From NCBI GenBank assembly GCA_963635575.1, contig CAVHFU010000005.1:1-58815 (forward strand): DNA of 58,815 nucleotides. The letters are read 5' to 3'. Source of the stretch: RGIG9151 sp963635575. Its GTDB lineage: Bacteria; Bacillota; Clostridia; TANB77; RGIG9151. Positions 1 through 7,856 of this stretch are shown here, piece after piece (position 1 is the first letter of the stretch; the number at the start of each line of letters is the position of its first letter). Under the pieces are notes generated by a model. The model did not search any database, was not told where the DNA came from, and saw only the letters and a program-made list of their open reading frames with translations. Both the position numbers and the translations under genes were made by a program.

Positions 1-1
1 T

Positions 2-706
2 CCTCAAGCAGCCCAATTATATAAAATAAACCCAGAAAACATAAATTTATTTTTAGATGGAATATATAATACGATTTTATTTAAAGATGTAATGCAAAGA
101 AAAGGAATAACAGATAAAAATGTATTAGAAAGAGTTACAAAATATTTGTATGACAACATAGGAAATAGAACGAGTATGAAAAGCATAAGTGATAATATTG
201 AAGGAATAGATAAAAATTCATCATATAATACAATTTCAAACTATGTAGATGCATTAATAGATAGCTATTTAATATTTAAAGCTAACAGATATGATATTAA
301 AGGAAAAGAGTTTTTAAAAACTCAAGAAAAATATTATGCAATAGATATAGGATTAAGATATTACATGTTAGGACAAGGCTCTGGTCGAGACATGGGGCAT
401 ATATTAGAAAACGTTGTGTATCTTGAATTGTTGAGACGAGGATATGAAGTATATATAGGAAAATATGATGATTTGGAAGTTGACTTTGTAGCAAGAAAGC
501 CAGAGAATACTATATATTATCAAGTTGCATTAACAACTAGAGAAGAAAATGAAGGAGATAATAAAACCTTAGATAGAGAATTAACTCCATTGAAGAAAAT
601 AAATGATAATTATCCTAAATACATTTTGACATTAGATGATGATTTAGATGCAGACTTTGATGGAATAAAGAAGATAAATGTGTTGGACTGGTTACTGAAT
701 GTTTAA
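2..706 (+). CDS. AAA-type ATPase with DUF4143, C-terminal part (5' truncated by window edge)
   Basis: The reading frame is open from base 2, so the gene began before the window; the first ATG inside (base 92) is not the real start. What remains is the DUF4143 half of an 'ATP-binding protein' (AAA_14 plus DUF4143), a family found in many copies in Clostridia and Bacteroidetes. Visible landmarks are ILFKDVMQRK near the start, the DMGHILENVVYLELLRRGYEVY block and VDFVAR, a PD-(D/E)XK-nuclease-like core (E..hydrophobic..D-F-V-A). It is clearly a paralogue of the gene at 1046-2309, which shares DMGHILEN, YLELLRRGY and the DWLL end. The physiological role of the family is unknown; a nuclease-like or mobile-element function is inference. 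The stop codon overlaps the start of a Fic gene remnant. Confidence 0.8.
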   Translation, partial: PQAAQLYKINPENINLFLDGIYNTILFKDVMQRKGITDKNVLERVTKYLYDNIGNRTSMKSISDNIEGIDKNSSYNTISNYVDALIDSYLIFKANRYDIKGKEFLKTQEKYYAIDIGLRYYMLGQGSGRDMGHILENVVYLELLRRGYEVYIGKYDDLEVDFVARKPENTIYYQVALTTREENEGDNKTLDRELTPLKKINDNYPKYILTLDDDLDADFDGIKKINVLDWLLNV

Positions 707-885
707 AAAACAATATTATTCCATTTATCATATTAGACAAAGACAAATTATTTTATTATAGAGGACTAAAAGAATATCAAGTGAATAGGGAAAAAGGATA
801 TTTGATAGATACGTGCTTAAATGCACAAGATCAATATATCAATTACGGAATCTACATCATTGAGGAAACTGAATGTTATTTTTAA
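697..885 (+). pseudogene. C-terminal remnant of a Fic/DOC-family protein
   Basis: An open frame without a start codon reads ECLKNNIIPFIILDKDK, then LFYYRGLKEY and KGYLIDTCLNAQDQY before a stop at 883-885. This resembles the tail that follows the Fic core in Clostridial Fic-family proteins (AMPylators or toxin-like enzymes). The Fic core motif HPFxxGNGR is absent, so this is only the last 60 or so residues. It begins exactly at the end of the DUF4143 gene in another frame, which suggests a recombination joint. Family assignment rests on recognition of the tail only; moderate confidence. It is almost certainly not expressed as a working protein. Confidence 0.55.
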
Positions 886-906
886 TGGAATAGAAATTAT
901 ATATTA

Positions 907-932
907 ATCCAGGAGAAATCCTGGATATTTTG
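907..932 (+). terminator. Possible intrinsic terminator
   Basis: An 8-bp perfect stem (ATCCAGGA / TCCTGGAT) closes a GAAA tetraloop and is followed by ATTTTG. The U-tract is short, so efficiency is uncertain. It sits after the Fic remnant and before the promoter of the next gene. Confidence 0.5.
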
Positions 933-997
933 TATTACAAAAGTATTTCTATAACATCAGAATCACTGACGGCTTTGGAAAAATATTTCCACAATTA

Positions 998-1026
998 TTG
1001 ATAATTTACAACAAATCGTATATAAT
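998..1026 (+). promoter_or_regulatory. Sigma-A promoter of the second DUF4143 ATPase gene
   Basis: TTGATA (998-1003) and TATAAT (1021-1026) are separated by exactly 17 bases. Transcription would start near 1033, leaving almost no leader before the ribosome site GAGGTG (1034-1039). Confidence 0.7.
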
Positions 1027-1045
1027 ATAAATAGAGGTGAAAGCT

Positions 1046-2309
1046 ATGAATATGATAAAACGAATAGAATATTTAGATGAGCTAAAAAGATGGAAGGATA
1101 AAGATATAATTAAAGTTGTTACAGGAATAAGAAGATGTGGTAAATCTACTTTGTTTGATTTATTTATACAATATTTAAAAGAAGAAAAAATAGATGATAA
1201 ACATATAATATCAATAAATCTAGAATCATTAGAATATAATTTTACAGGTTATAAAGATTTGTACGATTATGTAGTTAGTAAAATAAATGATGACCAAAAA
1301 TACTATGTATTCTTAGATGAAGTCCAAAGTATAGAAAAATTTCAAAAAGCAGTAGATGGATTATATATAAAGAAAAATATAGATATTTATATAACAGGAT
1401 CAAATGCATTTCTATTGTCAGGAGAACTTGCAACATTATTAACAGGAAGATATATAGAAATAAAAATGTTACCATTATCATTTAAAGAATATATTTCAGC
1501 ATTTGAAGATAATAAAAATTATCAATCATTATTTTTGGAATATATGAGAAATGGTGGAATGCCGGGAACTATAAGCGTAGCCAATTTAGGAATGAATGAT
1601 GTTAACAAATATTTNNNNNNNNNNNNNNNNNNNNNNNNNNNNNNNNNNNNNNNNNNNNNNNNNNNNNTATTTGGATAGCATTTTTTCAACAGTAGTTTTT
1701 AAAGATGTGATGGCAAGAAATAAAATAACAAATAAAACTCTTTTAGAAAATATAATAAAATTTATATTTGATAGCATAGGAAGTCCTATATCAACTAAAA
1801 AAATAAGTGACACATTAACAAGCAGGGGAATGTCCACAAGTAATCATACAGTAGAAAATTATATAACAGCATTTGTAGAAAGTTATTTATTGTATAAAGC
1901 AGAAAGATTTGATGTTAAAGGTAAAAATTTGTTAGTAAGAGATTATAAATATTATTCTGTAGATACCGGATTAAGAAGTTATCTATTAGGGAAAAAAGCT
2001 GATAGTGATATGGGGCATATACTTGAAAATATTGTATATCTCGAATTATTAAGAAGAGGATATAGAGTATATGTTGGAAAAGTAGATGATATGGAAATAG
2101 ATTTCGTGGCAGAAGATAGAGATGGATTGAAATATTTCCAAGTAGCTCTTACGGTAAGAGATGAAAATGTATTAGAAAGAGAATTAAGATCATTACAAAA
2201 AACAGGAGATTACTATCCTAAATATTTAATAACAATGGATATGGATTTATCTGCAGATTATGATGGAATAACAAAAATAAATGTGATAGATTGGCTACTT
2301 GAAAAATAA
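1046..2309 (+). CDS. AAA-type ATPase with DUF4143, interrupted by assembly gap
   Basis: The N-terminal half shows a Walker A motif (GIRRCGKST, about residue 30) and a Walker B-like YYVFLDEVQ, followed by a sensor-like ITGSNAFLL, as in AAA_14. After the gap the DUF4143 domain continues with FSTVVFKDVMARNK, DMGHILENIVYLELLRRG and IDFVAE. I chose ATG 1046 because GAGGTG at 1034-1039 is its ribosome site; the GTG at 1037 lies inside that site. The N-run (1615-1667, 53 bases) puts the halves in different frames, but scaffold gap lengths are often estimates: any length of 3n+1 would restore one continuous gene of about 420 residues. It is a paralogue of the gene at the left edge. Function of the family unknown. 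Confidence 0.8.
1615..1667. other. Assembly gap (53 N)
   Basis: The only unresolved bases in the window. The gap falls inside one of two paralogous ATPase genes, a place where short reads can fail to assemble. Its length cannot be taken literally, because the flanking coding frames disagree by one base. Confidence 0.98.
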
Positions 2310-2342
2310 ATTCATTTAATAATGTATGTGAAATAGAAATCT

Positions 2343-2364
2343 TAAAGTGCAAAATTGCACTTTA
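2343..2364. repeat. Short hairpin TAAAGTGCAA/TTGCACTTTA
   Basis: A 10-bp perfect inverted repeat with a two-base spacer sits 34 bases after the ATPase stop. It lacks a run of T on the plus strand, so termination is possible but weak. Confidence 0.45.
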
Positions 2365-2380
2365 TAGTATAAAAACGAAC

Positions 2381-2428
2381 ATCATAAAAGACAAGTAATC
2401 AAGTTGAAAATTACTTGTCTTTTATGAT
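2381..2428. repeat. 19-bp perfect inverted repeat overlapping the rluD promoter
   Basis: Bases 2381-2399 are the exact reverse complement of 2410-2428, with a 10-base loop (2400-2409). The loop contains the -35 hexamer TTGAAA, the right arm fills the promoter spacer, and its last base is the first base of the -10. There is no T-run after it, so it does not look like a terminator. Possible meanings are an operator, a transcription-dependent cruciform, or the scar of a mobile element. Confidence 0.75.
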
Positions 2429-2433
2429 ATAAT
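2404..2433 (+). promoter_or_regulatory. Probable sigma-A promoter of rluD
   Basis: TTGAAA (2404-2409) and TATAAT (2428-2433) with an 18-base spacer. The resulting leader of about 70 bases before rluD contains a small ACTCA/TGAGT hairpin but no riboswitch that I recognise. Confidence 0.6.
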
Positions 2434-2512
2434 CTAGTCGGTTACTGGGGTAGGCTTAAATTTTAACTCATAATTTGAGTCCCTTAGAAAATACATAGCG
2501 AAAGGAAACAAA

Positions 2513-3406
2513 ATGGAAATTAAAAAGATAATTGTAGATGAAAGTGGAAAAAGAATAGATAAATACATTTCAGAAAAATTGGATTTGACTAGAAGTAGAG
2601 TTCAAAAGCTAATTGATGATGGAATGGTAACAATAAACGGAAATGTTGCAAAAAGCTCGGCTAAAGTTAATGAAGGCGAAGTTTTATTTGTTGAAATTCC
2701 GGAGTTAAAGCCACTTGAAATTGTGCCGGAGGAAATTCCACTTAACATTTTATATGATGATGATGATGTTATAGTTATAGATAAACCAAAAGGAATGGTC
2801 GTACATCCTGCTAATGGTAATTATACAGGCACTTTAGTTAATGCGATTATGTCGAAATTTGGAGATAATTTATCCGGAATAAATGGTGTTATAAGACCGG
2901 GGATTGTGCATAGAATAGATAAAGATACATCCGGAGTATTGGTAATTGCGAAAAACGATAAAGCACATTTAAAACTTGCAGAACAATTAAAAGAACATAG
3001 TATGACGAGGGTTTATGTTGCAGTTGTTCGCGGAAAACTTAAAGAAAAGGTTGGAACAATTGATGCTCCAATTGGTAGAAATCCTAAAGATAGAAAGAAA
3101 ATGGGAGTTGTTGCAAATGGAAAAAGAGCGGTTACTCATTATAAGGTGATTAAAGAATTGGATGATTGTTCGGTTATAGAAGTTCGACTAGAAACGGGAA
3201 GAACACATCAAATCAGAGTACATATGTCATATATTGGTCATCCGCTTTTGGGTGATAATGTATATAGCAACGGCAAAAATAAATATGGATTTGTAGGACA
3301 AGCACTACACGCAAAAATACTGGGATTTATACATCCCAGTACCGGTGAATATATGGAGTTTTCTTCTAATCTTCCGGAAGAATTTGAGAAATTACTTGCC
3401 AAATAG
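2513..3406 (+). CDS. rluD: 23S rRNA pseudouridine synthase, RluA/RluD family
   Basis: Isomerises specific uridines in structured RNA, in this subfamily usually helix 69 of 23S rRNA. An S4 RNA-binding domain occupies about residues 13-60 (RSRVQKLIDDG, VTINGNVAK). The catalytic motif HRIDKDTSG lies near residue 133, with the nucleophilic aspartate at about 136. RLETGRTHQIRVH and GHPLLGDNVY complete the family pattern. The length of 297 residues is normal for RluD. ATG 2513 follows GAAAGGAAAC. In many Firmicutes the gene follows lspA, which is absent here. The last 41 bases overlap the 3' end of the convergent engB gene, so neither gene has room for its own terminator. The substrate within the RluA/C/D group is inferred. 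Confidence 0.9.
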   Translation: MEIKKIIVDESGKRIDKYISEKLDLTRSRVQKLIDDGMVTINGNVAKSSAKVNEGEVLFVEIPELKPLEIVPEEIPLNILYDDDDVIVIDKPKGMVVHPANGNYTGTLVNAIMSKFGDNLSGINGVIRPGIVHRIDKDTSGVLVIAKNDKAHLKLAEQLKEHSMTRVYVAVVRGKLKEKVGTIDAPIGRNPKDRKKMGVVANGKRAVTHYKVIKELDDCSVIEVRLETGRTHQIRVHMSYIGHPLLGDNVYSNGKNKYGFVGQALHAKILGFIHPSTGEYMEFSSNLPEEFEKLLAK

Positions 3407-3962
3407 CTTCTAGATTGTTTTTCTTTGTTGAAGAGATAGGAATTATATCTATTTCTTCCGGAGCATTAAGTTCATCTTGGATAACTTTACAATAATCATT
3501 AACTTTTGTTATTGGGACTTTGTCAGCCTTCGTTGGAACTATAACAAAGTTTAAATCTGAGTTTATTAAGTATTCGTACATAAGTACATCATCTTTTGAA
3601 GGTTTATGACGTATGTCTACAAGCATTATTACAAGTGCAATGTTTTTCCTTGATTTTAAATATGAGTCGATTACTTTACTGATTTTTTCAGATTTTTCTT
3701 TTCCCATAACCGAGAAAGAATATCCTGGCAAATCTATAAAGTAAAGTTTTTCATCTATGTTAAAAAAGTTTATTTGTTGGGTTTTCCCTGGAGTAGAACC
3801 TACATACGCTAAATTTTTTCGATTTAAGAGTGCATTTAAAATTGAAGATTTTCCTACATTTGAGCGTCCAACAAATACAACTTCCGGTAAATCATCTTTT
3901 GGAAATTGGTTTGAATTTACAGCAGATAATATAAATTTTGAATTATGAATATTTAGTTTCAT
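3366..3962 (-). CDS. engB: Ribosome biogenesis GTP-binding protein YsxC/EngB
   Basis: An essential GTPase of late 50S subunit assembly. The 198-residue length is typical. G1 is GRSNVGKSS (residues 32-40), G3 is DLPGYSF (about 77) and G4 is TKAD (about 144), followed by a G5-like ISS near 176. The start is supported by AAGGAAGGTG upstream on the minus strand. It is usually found after lon or clpX; here it stands alone, convergent with rluD and divergent from tadA (46 bases between starts). Its 3' end lies inside rluD by 41 bases. Confidence 0.93.
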   Translation of the reverse strand: MKLNIHNSKFILSAVNSNQFPKDDLPEVVFVGRSNVGKSSILNALLNRKNLAYVGSTPGKTQQINFFNIDEKLYFIDLPGYSFSVMGKEKSEKISKVIDSYLKSRKNIALVIMLVDIRHKPSKDDVLMYEYLINSDLNFVIVPTKADKVPITKVNDYCKVIQDELNAPEEIDIIPISSTKKNNLEAIWQVISQILPED

Positions 3963-4008
3963 TTTTCACACCTTCCTTATTACTAATTCTAACACGAAAG
4001 GAGAAAAT

Positions 4009-4464
4009 ATGGAAGAAATTTTTATGAAGGAAGCCATAAAAGAGGCAAAAAAAGCGTATAAAAAGAAAGAAGTGCCGATTGGGGCTGTAATAGTTTACAG
4101 GAATAAAATAATTTCACGCGGATATAATTTAAGAGAAAAGAAAAAAAACGCATTACTTCACGCAGAAATAGTTGCAATAAATAAAGCTTGTAGAAAGTTA
4201 AAGTCGTGGAGGCTTTCTGAGTGTGACTTATATGTCACAGTTGAACCTTGCCCAATGTGTGCCGGGGCAATTATTCAATCAAGAATAAAAAATATTTTTT
4301 TTGGTGCACCTGATATTAAAGCGGGATGTGCCGGTTCAAAGGCTAATCTGTTTGAGGAAGGATTATTTAACCACAATGTAAATGTTTCCGGTGGTATCTT
4401 AGAAAGCGAATGTGCGGACTTGTTAAAGGATTTTTTTCATCAATTAAGAAAAGTTGACAAGTGA
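4009..4464 (+). CDS. tadA: tRNA-specific adenosine deaminase
   Basis: Converts A34 of the tRNA-Arg(ACG) wobble position to inosine. It has the zinc deaminase signature: HAE at 51-53 with catalytic Glu53, and PCPMCAGA with zinc ligands Cys81 and Cys84. At 151 residues it has the usual size. ATG 4009 follows AAAGGAG. The following gene starts 41 bases after its stop at 4506, so the two are probably co-transcribed. Confidence 0.93.
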   Translation: MEEIFMKEAIKEAKKAYKKKEVPIGAVIVYRNKIISRGYNLREKKKNALLHAEIVAINKACRKLKSWRLSECDLYVTVEPCPMCAGAIIQSRIKNIFFGAPDIKAGCAGSKANLFEEGLFNHNVNVSGGILESECADLLKDFFHQLRKVDK

Positions 4465-4505
4465 GGAATTTTATAATAAAATCTATGCTGTTAGGAGAGT
4501 GGAAA

Positions 4506-5363
4506 ATGAATAAGCGTTCTAAGAAAAAAAGACTAAAGAGAATAATAAAAGCTACTTCTTTTGCAATTGCTATGACTGCATTTTCTGCTGCTATTTATGC
4601 GACACAATTGAAAGAAGTAAATATAAATTATTTAGGTAATAATATATCTTTTAAAACACTTGCTAGTACGGTATCGGGTGCATTAAAGGAACAAAACATA
4701 GAGTTAAAAGATGGTGAAAATGTTTCAGCTTCATTAGACAGCAGACTATTTAGAAGTAATATGATAACTATTGATAAACCTATTATTGTTGCGTTAGCTG
4801 AACCTGTGGTAGAAGATAAGCCTGTGGCTGATGAGGTGGTAGAAGAGCCTAAGGTAGAGGAAACTGTAAAAGTAGAAGAACCTAAAAAAGAAGAAGTAAA
4901 GCCTAAGGCTACTACTAAAGCGGCGGATACTTCTAATGCAACATCCCGTGGTAATACTAGAATGACTTGGGGGCCGGATATAAATGAGATTGAAGAAGGA
5001 GTTTTAGAAACATCTGATGGGAAAATAATTGAATACACAGATGTAATTCAACTCGAAGCTACTGCTTATTGTGCTTGTTATGATTGCTGTGGAAAATATC
5101 CGGGCAACAAATGGTACGGAATAACAGCAACAGGAACTAAAGCTAAAGTGGGAACAATTGCAGTAGATCCTAGAATTATACCATTGGGCACTGAAGTTTA
5201 TATCGAAGGACTTGGTGGTGCTAAGAACTACGGATTTGCTACTGCTGAAGATACAGGTGGAGCGATTAAAGGAGAAATAATTGATTTATATTTTAATACT
5301 CATAAAGAAACTGTAAATTGGGGCAGACAACAAGTTAATGTATATATATTAAAAGAACAGTAA
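4506..5363 (+). CDS. Secreted DUF348 and 3D-domain cell-wall protein (YabE/Rpf2-like)
   Basis: A probable peptidoglycan-active protein. A basic N-terminus (KRSKKKRLKR) and one hydrophobic segment form a signal or anchor. A DUF348-like domain follows (LKEVNINYLGNNISFKT). Next is a low-complexity Glu/Lys/Val/Pro linker (about residues 95-150). The C-terminal 3D domain, a double-psi barrel like the MltA catalytic domain, has its aspartates in AVDPRIIPLG, TAEDTGG and EIIDLYF. A cysteine cluster (YCACYDCCGKYPG) opens the 3D domain. I chose ATG 4506 rather than the in-frame ATG at 4461 because TAGGAGAG precedes it and the hydrophobic segment is then correctly placed. The G5 domain of full YabE proteins is not evident. 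Enzyme activity is inferred from the family. Confidence 0.82.
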   Translation: MNKRSKKKRLKRIIKATSFAIAMTAFSAAIYATQLKEVNINYLGNNISFKTLASTVSGALKEQNIELKDGENVSASLDSRLFRSNMITIDKPIIVALAEPVVEDKPVADEVVEEPKVEETVKVEEPKKEEVKPKATTKAADTSNATSRGNTRMTWGPDINEIEEGVLETSDGKIIEYTDVIQLEATAYCACYDCCGKYPGNKWYGITATGTKAKVGTIAVDPRIIPLGTEVYIEGLGGAKNYGFATAEDTGGAIKGEIIDLYFNTHKETVNWGRQQVNVYILKEQ

Positions 5364-5388
5364 AAACTCGGCAAATGCCGAGTTTTTT
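5364..5388. terminator. Bidirectional intrinsic terminator
   Basis: The stem AACTCGGCA / TGCCGAGTT is followed by TTTTT on the plus strand, with AAAA on the other side. It ends the 3D-protein transcript and overlaps the stop of the convergent nadD gene. Confidence 0.88.
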
Positions 5389-5983
5389 AGTATAAATTAT
5401 TATTTCCTATATAATCTATAACTTCCTTAGGTAAGGAATAATTTAATTTATTTCCGTTTTTAACTTCTGCACGAATGTATGAAGAACTTAAATTGCTGTA
5501 GATTTTATTGTCAGCAAAAATAATGTTGCTTTTATACTTTTGTATTTTGGGTAGACGTTCTAAGATTTCGTAAAAGTTATCGTCCCCACGTCTATAAACT
5601 AAAAAAGAGTAGTTTGAAAGAAGATAATCAAGATTTGCCCAAGTGTCTAATGTTTTAAGCGAATCCGTCCCAATTATAAAGTACAATTTTGCGGTACTGT
5701 AAATATTAGAAAGCTTGTCTAGTGTCTCGAAAGCTTTTAATTGATTGGTTTCATCTATTTCTATTCTTGACACTTCAAATTTTTCATTGTTATCACAAAC
5801 ACTTTTTAGCATATTAAACCTATGTTCAGCAGAAATTAAACCATCTTTTTTATATTTATCTCCAACAGGTACGAAAATTATTTTGCTAAAATCTTTATCA
5901 TTGTTTAGTATCTCTTGCGATATTGAAAAATGAAAATTATGAGGTGGATTAAAAGCTCCACCAAAAACTCCTATTTTCTCCAT
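5387..5983 (-). CDS. nadD: Nicotinate-nucleotide adenylyltransferase
   Basis: Joins nicotinate mononucleotide with ATP to make deamido-NAD, the committed step shared by NAD synthesis routes. The nucleotidyltransferase signature GGAFNPPHNFH lies at residues 8-18, with the two active-site histidines at 15 and 18. The second motif SSSYIR is near 168. The length of 198 residues is normal. GTGAGG precedes the ATG. The usual Firmicute neighbours yqeK and rsfS are not next to it. Confidence 0.9.
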   Translation of the reverse strand: MEKIGVFGGAFNPPHNFHFSISQEILNNDKDFSKIIFVPVGDKYKKDGLISAEHRFNMLKSVCDNNEKFEVSRIEIDETNQLKAFETLDKLSNIYSTAKLYFIIGTDSLKTLDTWANLDYLLSNYSFLVYRRGDDNFYEILERLPKIQKYKSNIIFADNKIYSNLSSSYIRAEVKNGNKLNYSLPKEVIDYIGNNNLY

Positions 5984-6102
5984 ATTTTTTCCTCACTTTG
6001 CTAAAAATATTACAACAAATGTATTTTAACGTAAAATAGTAAAAAAAGCTAGTTGAAAAATTAAAATAATTATGTAAAAATATATGTGTTGGGGGGATAA
6101 AA

Positions 6103-7260
6103 ATGCGAAAACGTACGATTATATTAAGTTGCCTGGTTGTAATGTTGATTATGGCTGTGTTTACTTATGTGCATACTTTTAAAAAGACAGTTTCAGCCGA
6201 AGGAATAAACGATAATATTGAAGTGGTTTCTAAAAATGAAGTAGAAGATATCAAAAAAGAAGAAGTGATTTATAACGAACCTTTAGTTAAATACGAGGGC
6301 CCTGTTCATCATGTATTTTTTCATAGCCTAATAGCATATACGAATTTGGCTTTTGATGGAGATAGCAGAGCGAATGGGTATAACTATTGGATGACTACTG
6401 CATCTGAATTTGAAAAAATGCTCCCTGAACTTTTAAAGCGTGGATATATGCTATATGATATAGAAGAACTAATGGAAAAAGATCCAGAAGATCCTACTAA
6501 GATAAAGAAAAAAGATATTTATTTGCCTGAGGGGAAGAAACCTCTTGTAATATCGATAGATGATGTTAACTATTATGATTACATGAAACCGGATGGCTTT
6601 GCCGAAAGGTTGGTACTAGATTCTGACGGGAGAGTCGCTAATGAAATAAAAAATGAAAATGGCGAATATATTATATCTAGAAAAGCAGATGTAATGCCTA
6701 TTTTAGATGACTTCGTAAGAGAACATCCTGAATTCTCGTATAAAGGTGCCAAAGGCATCATTGCGGTTACCGGTTATCAAGGTGCATTAGGTTATAGAAT
6801 TACTGATTTAGAGGGTGAAGATCTTCAAGTTGCTATAAAAGAAGCAACTAGAGTTACTGATAAATTAAAAGAAGATGGTTGGAGATTTGCTTGTCATAGC
6901 TATACTCATAATCAATATTTTAAGAAATATACTGTAACTATGGATCAGTTAAAATACGATACGGAGCGTTGGGAAAAATATATTGCACCGGTTGTAGGTG
7001 ATACAAACATCTATATTTCACCGTTTGGAATAAGATTTAAAACGAACGATGAACGATACAGATATTTAGTTGACCAAGGTTTTAATATATTCTGTCCGGT
7101 GCAAAAACAGCCTGAACTTAGTCTACATGATGGGGACAATTTGATTATGACCAGATTTAATTTGGACGGATATTCAATGTTTAAGAGAAGCGAATATATA
7201 AACGATAATTACTTTAATGTAGAAAATGTTATAGACAAGTCAAGGCCTGAGCTTAAGTAA
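6103..7260 (+). CDS. Membrane-anchored polysaccharide deacetylase-like protein
   Basis: A putative NodB-fold carbohydrate esterase. One hydrophobic segment (residues 6-24) provides export or anchoring. The fold motifs are present in altered form: LVISIDDVNYYDYM stands for the usual TFDDG, with the Asp-Asp pair, and HSYTHN supplies the metal-binding histidines. ISPFG may be the third motif. The 385-residue length exceeds a simple NodB domain because of an insert after the first motif. A GGGGGG ribosome site precedes ATG 6103. Likely substrates are cell-wall or capsular N-acetyl sugars, but activity is unproved given the degenerate motif. It ends two bases from the convergent superoxide dismutase gene without a terminator. 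Confidence 0.75.
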   Translation: MRKRTIILSCLVVMLIMAVFTYVHTFKKTVSAEGINDNIEVVSKNEVEDIKKEEVIYNEPLVKYEGPVHHVFFHSLIAYTNLAFDGDSRANGYNYWMTTASEFEKMLPELLKRGYMLYDIEELMEKDPEDPTKIKKKDIYLPEGKKPLVISIDDVNYYDYMKPDGFAERLVLDSDGRVANEIKNENGEYIISRKADVMPILDDFVREHPEFSYKGAKGIIAVTGYQGALGYRITDLEGEDLQVAIKEATRVTDKLKEDGWRFACHSYTHNQYFKKYTVTMDQLKYDTERWEKYIAPVVGDTNIYISPFGIRFKTNDERYRYLVDQGFNIFCPVQKQPELSLHDGDNLIMTRFNLDGYSMFKRSEYINDNYFNVENVIDKSRPELK

Positions 7261-7262
7261 AG

Positions 7263-7727
7263 TTAATCAGATAGTATTTTGACAACTCCACATCCAATTC
7301 GTTTGCCGGAATTACCTGTGGGTTCTGTTCGGTAATCATCTGGGCTTTGATGTATTATTACTGCCTTGCTGATTATGTCAAAGACTGAAAACCTGTTGGT
7401 GTAAAAGCACATCCTCGAGTAGCCGTTATTCGAGAATATAACAGGGAAATCTCCGGCGTGATTACCATGAGGCGAATTGTCGGGATTGTAGTGTTCGCCT
7501 GCTGATATATAGGGCGACTCGGGGTCATCAATTTCACAATTACCGGTTACGTGTAGATGGAATCCGTGTGGACCTATTTGTGGTGTTGTGTCGGTCGCTT
7601 TTTGATATTCAGGAAGTCCTGTAACTTCAACACACACCTCAACTCCGCCCGGGATATCTCTAAATACGACTTTACCTTTTAGATTTGGTGCATAATCGCT
7701 ACCTAAAATTTGGGCGTATGCCATCAT
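7263..7727 (-). CDS. sodC: Cu/Zn superoxide dismutase family protein, no signal peptide
   Basis: Dismutates superoxide. All metal ligands can be matched: GFHLHVTGNC supplies copper histidines 57 and 59; GEHYNP supplies the bridging His79; SPHGNHAGD supplies zinc ligands His87, His90 and Asp93; VIIHQSPDDY supplies copper His126. Cys64 and Cys146 can form the usual disulfide, and Arg143 in GNSGKRIGCG is the substrate-guiding arginine. There is no export signal; most bacterial SodC proteins are exported, so a cytoplasmic site is implied. AGGAGGT lies 9 bases before the first of two ATG codons. Base composition looks more GC-rich than the neighbours, compatible with acquisition by transfer. Confidence 0.9.
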   Translation of the reverse strand: MMAYAQILGSDYAPNLKGKVVFRDIPGGVEVCVEVTGLPEYQKATDTTPQIGPHGFHLHVTGNCEIDDPESPYISAGEHYNPDNSPHGNHAGDFPVIFSNNGYSRMCFYTNRFSVFDIISKAVIIHQSPDDYRTEPTGNSGKRIGCGVVKILSD

Positions 7728-7856
7728 AATATTATTACCTCCTATTTTGGGTTTTAATTAATAGTATGAAATCTATCTTAAAAAAGTGTGAAAATACTTT
7801 ATTATTTTTTTTCTATATGGTAAAATGTGAAAGAAGAAAATTGAGGTGAAATCGAT

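Noticed and set aside
2434..2512. Riboswitch or leader RNA before rluD
   Set aside because: Only a five-bp hairpin is visible and no known riboswitch core is recognised.
6053..6084. Possible promoter before the deacetylase at 6103 (TTGAAA and AT-rich -10)
   Set aside because: No -10 hexamer lies at 16-18 bases; spacing is 12 or 20.
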